Shown here: piece by piece, positions 33,565 through 38,811 of the stretch
Layout of the letters: each line of letters begins with the position of its first letter
Numbering within the stretch: position 1 is the stretch's first letter
Source of the DNA: Caldisphaera sp.
Lineage (GTDB): Archaea; Thermoproteota; Thermoprotei_A; Sulfolobales; Acidilobaceae
Reading direction: 5' to 3'
NCBI GenBank assembly: GCA_002877855.1
Contig: PNIA01000023.1
Coordinates: 1-38,811 of the forward strand
DNA length: 38,811 nucleotides
The notes under the pieces: generated by a model
Seen by the model: the letters and a program-made list of their open reading frames with translations, nothing else
The model's database searches: none
Told to the model about the DNA's origin: nothing
Program-made: the position numbers and the translations under genes

Positions 33565-35163
33565 TTATAATGCGCTTCTTCTTTTTTTGGATTGTAATTC
33601 TTCGCTAGTTCTACCTACAACAATTTCATATAATATTGATTTTTTACCAGGTAATGGCCTTAAAAGTCTACCTAGTCTTTGTATGAACTGCCTCCTAGAT
33701 CCTGTACCAGATACAAATATACCCACATTTACATCTGGTATGTCTAAACCTTCATCTCCTACCGTTGTTACAACAAGGATAGCACTTTTTGCTTCTTTGA
33801 ATTCTTTTAACGTTTCAATTCTTTTCTTCTCGTCAATACTACCATGAATAAGATATGCATTTAATTTATTTGCTAGCTCTTCTGCCTGATCTTTATATTG
33901 CGTAAATATTATTATTTTTGAGCCATTTTTTAATTCACTTAAAGCTAAATCAATAACCTTTTCTAACTTTGCATTGCTATTTTGAATCACATGCTGCATT
34001 TGGGACTTTATTTTCAATGCATTTATAGCATTAAAATCTCCTTTCTTAGCAGAATTTAGTATTTCTTCAAATGTCCTACCTTTTGCATATACAAAATATT
34101 GTTTTCTTAAATCATCATATCTTTTCATATCATCTTTACTCAATTCTACCCTAATTCTTCTTATTATGTATGGCGCTAAATACCCCTCAGACGTTAGTTC
34201 GCTTGGAGATTTTTGATATACTATACCTCCTATCAATGGGAAAATTTCCTCTTGTTTTCCATCCTCTCTAACAGCAGTTGCAGAAAGACCCATTCTAAAT
34301 GGTGATGGCATTTTTAATGCTATTGCCTTAAACTTTTCCGCTGGTAAATGATGGGCCTCATCAAAAATTAGAAACTTAAAATCTTTTGCAAATAATTTTA
34401 TATTTCTAAAGGCACTTTGATATGTAATTATTGTTATTGGTTCTATTTTCTTCTCTTCTCCATAAAATGTACCTATTAGACCTGAAGCATCTGTAAATTT
34501 CTTAATAGCTTCTTCCCATTGTTTTATATGCTCTTTGGTATATACGACTATCAAAGTATTAACATTTAATTGAGAAATTGCGCTTATAGCCACAATAGTT
34601 TTACCCGCTCCAGTTGGTAAGACAATAACCCCTTTGTTACTATTCTGCTTCCATTTTTCAATAGCATCTTTTTGATAATCTCTGAGTTCTCCACTAAAAA
34701 TTAATTTCCTTGGAAAATTACTATTTAAATAGATGCCAGTCTCGTCATCTACAATCAATCCTTTTGAACTTAAATGCTTTTTTAGATCCTCATAAACATA
34801 TGGATCAAATACATATGATCTGAGCGAATAATTATATTTTCCTTTAACTGCAAAGTCTTCCAAATAAGGCTTTAAATATATTTTTGACTCTAATAATAGA
34901 TTTTTTAAATCATACTTAATTTTAACACCAAGATAATTTTTAAAATATTTTTCAATTTCTATTAAATCATCTTTAATAATATCATTTTCTAGCCCTTTCA
35001 AAATTTCCATTATATCTATAGGTGAATAGTTATTCAACTTCATTTTATTTTCATCAATCTCAAAAACAGAAAATCCTTGTAGTCTTCCAATATAATTAGA
35101 AAAACTCGTTAATTCTTTAAATATATCTGTGCTTAACCAACCTTTAATTCTAAACCTGATCAC
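33565..35163 (-). CDS. xpb: XPB/Rad25-type DNA helicase
   Basis: A superfamily 2 helicase of ~532 residues. An N-terminal damage-recognition-like domain (~1-150) precedes the motor. Walker A LPTGAGKT, the DEAHH box (about residues 265-270), SATAVREDG (containing the RED motif of XPB), and motif VI QRLGRLLRP are intact. A thumb-like insert lies between the motor lobes. Roles in opening DNA for repair or transcription are known for the family. GTG at 35163 is the likely start; the frame runs back to 35184. It overlaps the end of an unknown upstream gene. The nuclease Bax1, the usual partner gene, is not adjacent. Confidence 0.92.
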   Translation of the reverse strand: MIRFRIKGWLSTDIFKELTSFSNYIGRLQGFSVFEIDENKMKLNNYSPIDIMEILKGLENDIIKDDLIEIEKYFKNYLGVKIKYDLKNLLLESKIYLKPYLEDFAVKGKYNYSLRSYVFDPYVYEDLKKHLSSKGLIVDDETGIYLNSNFPRKLIFSGELRDYQKDAIEKWKQNSNKGVIVLPTGAGKTIVAISAISQLNVNTLIVVYTKEHIKQWEEAIKKFTDASGLIGTFYGEEKKIEPITIITYQSAFRNIKLFAKDFKFLIFDEAHHLPAEKFKAIALKMPSPFRMGLSATAVREDGKQEEIFPLIGGIVYQKSPSELTSEGYLAPYIIRRIRVELSKDDMKRYDDLRKQYFVYAKGRTFEEILNSAKKGDFNAINALKIKSQMQHVIQNSNAKLEKVIDLALSELKNGSKIIIFTQYKDQAEELANKLNAYLIHGSIDEKKRIETLKEFKEAKSAILVVTTVGDEGLDIPDVNVGIFVSGTGSRRQFIQRLGRLLRPLPGKKSILYEIVVGRTSEELQSKKRRSAL

Positions 35164-35605
35164 CAAAATCAACACCCGAGTCATAAACTAGCCTGTACGA
35201 TAGAATTTTCTCGAATTTTATATTAATTTTTTCTAAAAATTTTTTAATCCTAATAATTGGTGTAGAAGGAATAATTAACCTTATACAATTACCTTGCATT
35301 TCAACCTTTGAGACTTCTGGAAAATCAGCATATTTTTTAAGCATGTCCTTTATATCATTTTCACACGACTCTAGAACACCATCAATTATATGCAAGCAAT
35401 CTATTCCTACAAATGTTCTCAAGTAAAATTCTAATTTTTCATTATCATAGAGCAATATATCCACATAATTTGTTTCTTTATTTTGTGAAATGCTGTTTAT
35501 TTCATCTAATTCTTCACTTTTTTTCAAAAATTCTTCAATACAAGGCCCAACTCCAGGCGTGGGTTCGAAATCATCCATATTATCTTCACTTAAAACCCTC
35601 TTCAT
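35150..35605 (-). CDS. Unknown protein translationally coupled to XPB
   Basis: A 151-residue acidic protein. After a polar N-terminus (DDFEPTPGVGPCIEEF), it shows alternating strands and helices (VDILLYDNEKLEFYLRTF, SKVEMQGNCIRLIIPST, IRIKKFLEKINIKFEKIL) consistent with an alpha/beta RNA- or protein-binding fold. The last ~14 nt or more overlap the start of the XPB helicase. It sits in the Rpo7 - tRNA-binding protein - this - XPB run. Start at 35605 or the ATG at 35578. I do not recognise the family; it does not look like Bax1 (too short, no nuclease motif). Confidence 0.65.
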   Translation of the reverse strand: MKRVLSEDNMDDFEPTPGVGPCIEEFLKKSEELDEINSISQNKETNYVDILLYDNEKLEFYLRTFVGIDCLHIIDGVLESCENDIKDMLKKYADFPEVSKVEMQGNCIRLIIPSTPIIRIKKFLEKINIKFEKILSYRLVYDSGVDFGDQV

Positions 35606-35650
35606 TGCTGGGCCCCATTGTTATATCTATAGAAAGACCGATAAATCTTT

Positions 35651-35986
35651 CTAACAAACTTTTGACCCTGGAATAACAGGTTCAAGAGATGTCAATACTA
35701 CTGGCTTTTGATTATCTCCGCAAGGTGCGGCTAAAATCATGCCTTGACTCTCTAATCCACCCATTATTTTCGGCTTAAGATTTGCAACAACTACAACAAA
35801 TTTTCCTATCAAGTCATCTGGTTTATACCATTTTTGTAAACCAGCCAATATTTGTCTTTGCTCACTACCAAGGTCAACTATTAACTTCAATAATTTTCTA
35901 CTGTTAGGCACTATTTCTACACTCAAAACCTTTCCAACTCTTAAATCAACCTTAGAGAATTCATTATAATCTATTTGTTGACTCAA
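35651..35986 (-). CDS. tRNA-binding OB-fold protein (MetG C-terminal/Arc1-like)
   Basis: An OB-fold protein of ~111 residues. FSKVDLRVGKVLSVEIVPNSRKLLKLIVDLG and ILAGLQKWY, VVVVANLKPKIMGGLESQGMILAA are the classic tRNA-binding domain found at the C-terminus of methionyl-tRNA synthetase, in Arc1p and in CsaA. Here it stands alone, as in several archaea where it assists MetRS in trans. The TTG at 35986 follows GGGTGA by 5 nt; an earlier frame start at 36022 gives a poorer N-terminus. Cotranscribed with rpoE upstream (47-nt gap). Confidence 0.9.
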   Translation of the reverse strand: MSQQIDYNEFSKVDLRVGKVLSVEIVPNSRKLLKLIVDLGSEQRQILAGLQKWYKPDDLIGKFVVVVANLKPKIMGGLESQGMILAAPCGDNQKPVVLTSLEPVIPGSKVC

Positions 35987-36033
35987 AATCTTCACCCAAT
36001 AATTATAAGTATAATTTCCCAAGAAAAATCTTT

Positions 36034-36621
36034 CTATTTTTCTTGTTCTTCTGTCTCTTTAGTCTCTTTCTTTTCCTGTTTTTCCTTTTCATCCAAATTT
36101 TCTTTCCCTAAATAAGGTTGTCTCATTGTTAAACCTAGTCTAAATAAAGCCGATTTTTTAGATGCCTTACTTATTTGCGTAACTCTTACTTTTACAATAT
36201 CTCCTGCCTCAATAATTGTTCCACTTTCTTTACCCTTAAATCCTCTTCTTTCAGGCAAATATTCTACATCCTCATCAATTATTTGACTTCTATGCACAAA
36301 ACCATCTATTGGACCTAAGTTAATAAAAAGACCAAATTCTCTTGCATCTCTCACAATACCTTTATCTACTTCTAACTGAAGGGGCTCAAACGCCATCAAT
36401 GTATATTTTACTGGAAAATATATATCAGGATCTTCTGGTAATAATATACCATCCCCCTCAATACCTGCGTCTAGCACTGCTATTACTATTCCTAAATCAG
36501 GATCGGCTTGGCCCTCTAATTCTGATCTTAATGTTTCTAGCACAGCTTTTTGTAGATTTTCAGTGAAAGCTATGTCCGGTGAAACTCCTACCCATTCATG
36601 CAATGTGTATTCTACATACAC
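36034..36621 (-). CDS. rpoE: RNA polymerase subunit Rpo7 (RpoE')
   Basis: A 195-residue stalk subunit of archaeal RNA polymerase. The N-terminal tip domain (~1-80) includes GQADPDLGIVIAVLDAG and DPDIYFPVKYTLMAF. The S1/OB domain (~81-180) contains GIVRDAREFGLFINLGPIDG and GDIVKVRVTQISK. A Glu/Lys-rich tail follows. With Rpo4 it forms the stalk that guides emerging RNA and aids open-complex formation. GTG start with GGGAG upstream. It heads a minus-strand operon with the tRNA-binding protein, an unknown protein and XPB. The usual Spt4 gene is not next to it. Confidence 0.95.
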   Translation of the reverse strand: MYVEYTLHEWVGVSPDIAFTENLQKAVLETLRSELEGQADPDLGIVIAVLDAGIEGDGILLPEDPDIYFPVKYTLMAFEPLQLEVDKGIVRDAREFGLFINLGPIDGFVHRSQIIDEDVEYLPERRGFKGKESGTIIEAGDIVKVRVTQISKASKKSALFRLGLTMRQPYLGKENLDEKEKQEKKETKETEEQEK

Positions 36622-36722
36622 GTTTACTCCCTCTATGAAATATATTTACTCAATATTATAAATGCTATTTAGACTAATGAAAAATACTTGATCAAAAATC
36701 ATTTATATCAAGAAATAAATCA

Positions 36723-37000
36723 CTGACCTCTCTCGACCTGAAGGGCGAGGGTTCCCAGGTCTTGAGGGTTATAGGAGCTACTCTGATTCCTACCTATGTG
36801 GGAGTAAAGTTACCAACTCTTCATCCTTATTTGATCTGAGGGAGAAATCTCAACCCTTCTTACCTTTTTAGTTTGGTAATGGAGTAGAGGTCTACTTCAT
36901 ATCACGAATTGGTGAAGAATAACATTGATGACTATTGCTTATCTAATTATTTTTAAAACAAACCTTAAGGGCATTACCTCGCCTTAAAAGACAAGGTTTG
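36723..37000 (-). mobile_element. 278-bp non-autonomous IS605-type element without tnpB
   Basis: On the minus strand the left end is at 36959-37000: CAAACCTTGTC...AAGGTTTG, with inner GCCTTAA/TTAAGGGC pairing. The right end at ~36723-36785 matches the 24-kb element's right end over ~60 nt (TAGCTCC, ACCCTCAAGA, GAGAGAGGTCAG). Only the last ~20 tnpB-like codons (RVAPI...) remain. The 170 bases between contain short inverted repeats (e.g. AGTAGA/TCTACT) but no gene. It fills most of the 36622-37081 gap. This is either a MITE or a stand-alone guide-RNA-like unit. Confidence 0.75.
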
Positions 37001-37081
37001 CCGTTTAATTTATCAGATTACCCTAATATTGATCCCTGGAATTAGATATAATGCAAAAACATGGAATAATGAAAGCTCAAG

Positions 37082-37285
37082 ATGCTTATGAAACAAGCGT
37101 TACTGGAAAAGGCTACATTAGCATTAAAAATGCTGGGAAGACCTTCACTCTTATCAAAACTTATTATTGTTGCTGATTATATGAAAAAAGCACAAAAGGC
37201 TACTCAAAGCCCATTAGAGCTTAACGACTGGGTTTCTTATGTTACATCTTTATATAATGAATATAAAACAAAGCTTGGTATTTAA
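37082..37285 (+). CDS. Small unknown protein, 5' end uncertain
   Basis: A 67-residue helical protein (LLEKATLALKMLGRPSLLSKLIIVADYMKKA..., ending LNDWVSYVTSLYNEYKTKLGI). No Shine-Dalgarno precedes the ATG at 37082 or the next at 37088. A second frame begins at 37051/37069 (MKAQDAYETSV) and overlaps it by 110 nt; joining the two by one shift would give a longer, natural-looking N-terminus. So the true start may be upstream with a frameshift. The left end of the IS-like element lies 82 nt upstream and may have replaced the promoter. Family not recognised. Its stop overlaps the UbiA stop by 4 nt. Confidence 0.55.
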   Translation: MLMKQALLEKATLALKMLGRPSLLSKLIIVADYMKKAQKATQSPLELNDWVSYVTSLYNEYKTKLGI

Positions 37286-38190
37286 ATAATTTTAACTATA
37301 ATAGATATTATTAAAGAAATCATAAATAAAATTCCAAAATTCAAAACAAGTTTGGCGTTCTTTACATCTAAAAGCTCAAAGTTATCCTTTAATGCATTAG
37401 AAATTAAATTAACAGCTTGAGGTAACGTTAACAATTCTAAAAATGCATATATTGGAATAATTTTTAAGAAAATTAAGAAAATTAATATTATATAGGAAAG
37501 AATTAAGAGTGAAATATAAAGATATTTTGATTTATTGTATCCCAAAATAATTGGTAATGTTTTAACATTAGATACTCTATCCCTATTTATATCCCTTATA
37601 TTGTTTGCCATTAGAACATCATCTATCAAAATAGAGATCGGAAGACTTATTAAAATTCCTACAATTGATATCTTTCCTGTATATACATAAAAACCAGCTA
37701 AAGATAGAAGAAGCATTGATATTATAACTGAGAAATCTCCAAGACCATTATATTTAAAATATAATGGAGGCGCACTATATTCAATACCCATTATAAAACC
37801 TATAAATCCTAAGGGCAGAGCTAATGGTCTTCCCATTAATGCAATAAATATACCTATTATAATAGCTATAAATCCTAAAGCCAGTGATATGTTTCTTACT
37901 TCTTCAGGATTTAAATTACTATGGAAAACTAGGTGAAATCTTTTGATTGGTATGTTATTCCTTTTGTCTATATTTTTCACGTAATCATAATAATCATTTA
38001 TTATATTTGTCATCATATGAAGGAATAACTCTCCAATTGCGCCCATTACTATAAGCAAAAATAAATATATATTAAATTCCTTAAAATAATCCAAACCTAA
38101 GAAAACTCCTAATAAATAAGTAGCAATAAACATTGATAAGGACCAAGGTCTAGATCCTTCTATTATGTTTTTTATATTAGCTTTCCTCAT
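37282..38190 (-). CDS. UbiA-family prenyltransferase (MenA-like)
   Basis: An integral membrane enzyme of ~302 residues that attaches a polyprenyl chain to an aromatic or quinone precursor. Two Asp-rich Mg-prenyl-diphosphate sites are visible: NIINDYYDYVKNID (~62-75) and NNIRDINRDRVSNVKTLP (~195-212). About eight or nine hydrophobic helices surround them. The N-terminal RPWSL is typical of the 1,4-dihydroxy-2-naphthoate prenyltransferase group, so a role in respiratory quinone synthesis is likely. GTGGTTAA precedes the ATG at 38190. Divergent from cysS. Confidence 0.85.
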   Translation of the reverse strand: MRKANIKNIIEGSRPWSLSMFIATYLLGVFLGLDYFKEFNIYLFLLIVMGAIGELFLHMMTNIINDYYDYVKNIDKRNNIPIKRFHLVFHSNLNPEEVRNISLALGFIAIIIGIFIALMGRPLALPLGFIGFIMGIEYSAPPLYFKYNGLGDFSVIISMLLLSLAGFYVYTGKISIVGILISLPISILIDDVLMANNIRDINRDRVSNVKTLPIILGYNKSKYLYISLLILSYIILIFLIFLKIIPIYAFLELLTLPQAVNLISNALKDNFELLDVKNAKLVLNFGILFMISLIISIIVKII

Positions 38191-38297
38191 TTTAACCACT
38201 ATTCAGTGATCAATTTTTATTATCTTTGTAATACCTTATAAATTTTAGCAAATCTTTATTTTCTATAGATATAAAAAGATCCTGGTGGTAACCAATT

Positions 38298-38683
38298 GTG
38301 TTGCATACACAAATCGGAAAAGATTTGAAATATTTAGTTCTTGGAACTAGTCTATAGTAAACATGTATGTCTGCGGTCCAACAGTTTATGACTATACTCA
38401 TATAGGCCATGCAAGAACCTTTGTTGTATTTGATTCCATAAGGAGATACTTATCATTAAAAGGTTATAATATAATTTATGTTCAAAATATAACTGATATA
38501 GATGATAAAATAATTAACAAAGCAAAGGAAACAAACTCTAGCTGGGAAGAAATAGTCAATACTTATGTGAAAGATTACCTTAATAATTTAAATAAACTCA
38601 ACATTAGAATTGATGTACACTCAAGAGTTACCAGCCATATATCAGAAATCATTGATTTTATTCAAACCCTAATAAATAAGTGA
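38298..38683 (+). pseudogene. cysS: Cysteinyl-tRNA synthetase, frameshifted and interrupted
   Basis: Only the first ~125 residues of CysRS are present. The GTG at 38298, 8 nt after GGTGGT, opens a frame reading [17 protein letters not shown] that stops at TAG 38355. The protein resumes in another frame ([22 protein letters not shown]) with the zinc-ligand Cys and the HIGH motif intact. [13 protein letters not shown] and [19 protein letters not shown] follow. At INK (38680) a TGA ends it, where homologues continue with GYAY, and unrelated sequence begins. Either a decayed copy or an essential gene newly broken by insertion. The shift could also be a sequencing error. Confidence 0.75.
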
Positions 38684-38811
38684 TTGTAGCCTTTCAAGAG
38701 GAGACAAAGGACTACATGAAAGAACTCTTTGAGGACTTTGTAGAAATTGTTAAGTCATTTTCCTCAAGAATTTATGGTCATAGATCTTACAAATTGAGAA
38801 AGGGTAGATAT
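38680..38811 (+). CDS. Foreign-looking frame interrupting cysS, runs off the window
   Basis: A GTG-initiated frame of 44 codons with no stop, overlapping the truncated cysS end (GTGA). It begins [20 protein letters not shown] and ends [13 protein letters not shown]. Codon use is less A/T-biased than its neighbours (CTC, GAC, TAC, AAG frequent). The position, exactly where CysRS homology stops, suggests the start of an inserted mobile element, perhaps a transposase. No family can be named from 44 residues. Confidence 0.45.
   Translation, partial: MIVAFQEETKDYMKELFEDFVEIVKSFSSRIYGHRSYKLRKGRY

Noticed and set aside
36900..36950. C/D-box small RNA suggested by GATGAC on the plus strand
   Set aside because: No matching D box, D' or C' box at suitable spacing, and the sequence lies inside the IS-like unit.
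38363..38683. Complete small CysRS-like paralogue (as in cysteine ligase MshC-like or truncated synthetase proteins)
   Set aside because: The sequence stops in the middle of the catalytic domain, before the second zinc-ligand region and KMSKS, and its N-terminus is in another frame, which fits a broken gene better.

Overview
This window looks like the chromosome of a low-GC crenarchaeote (Thermoproteota). The evidence is the archaeal gene set: S6e, S3Ae, S28e, aIF2-gamma, aIF5B, Rpo7, Pcc1, an XPB-type helicase and an RNase P Pop5 subunit. Start sites fit this too, with many TTG and GTG codons a few bases after GGTGA-type Shine-Dalgarno sequences and TTTAAA/TTATAA boxes further upstream. S6e carries the long insertion typical of crenarchaea. 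The A+T-rich, acidophile-like gene content suggests an Acidilobales/Caldisphaera-like organism, but that is inference without any database search.

Layout. 1-109 holds the cut-off left end of an IS200/IS605-type element. 110-2808 (minus) is a run of metallo-hydrolase, bifunctional sugar-1-phosphate nucleotidylyltransferase and a small zinc-finger protein. 2994-9737 is mostly translation: ndk (+) converges on infB, then S6e, S3Ae, a second NDP-sugar pyrophosphorylase, tRNA-Phe, a PIN protein and aIF2-gamma, all minus. 9911-13000 holds a Bcp peroxiredoxin and Pcc1 (plus), then a DHH-like protein, S15 and a zinc-ribbon protein (minus). 13168-18612 (minus) is an AmmeMemoRadiSam-type radical SAM enzyme overlapped by a paralogue lacking the cluster motif, then an HD hydrolase and leucyl-tRNA synthetase. 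18753-23636 includes a small unknown protein, a GT39-type membrane mannosyltransferase overlapping a nitrilase-family enzyme, a glucan phosphorylase-like enzyme and a BtuF-like cobalamin-binding protein.

23778-24689 is a decayed IS605-type element with a tnpB relic. Next comes a B12-dependent methylmalonyl-CoA mutase operon (large subunit, small subunit, MeaB GTPase). 28455-31339 holds S28e, a Pop5 with a membrane segment, an OBG/YchF GTPase, an unknown protein and a TRAM protein. 31530-33555 is sucCD. 33565-36621 (minus) is an Rpo7 - tRNA-binding protein - unknown - XPB operon. 36723-37000 is a 278-bp non-autonomous relative of the 24-kb IS. The window closes with a small unknown gene, a UbiA prenyltransferase, and a cysS gene that is frameshifted and then interrupted by a foreign-looking reading frame running off the end.

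How it fits together. The mutase yields succinyl-CoA from methylmalonyl-CoA, MeaB protects its B12 cofactor, the BtuF-like protein probably handles B12, and SucCD can convert succinyl-CoA to succinate with ATP formation. I saw no CRISPR array, prophage or toxin island. The most unusual items are the broken cysS, the family of IS605-type ends (one a tnpB-less copy that could be a stand-alone guide-RNA locus), the degenerate radical SAM partner, and the membrane-anchored Pop5.
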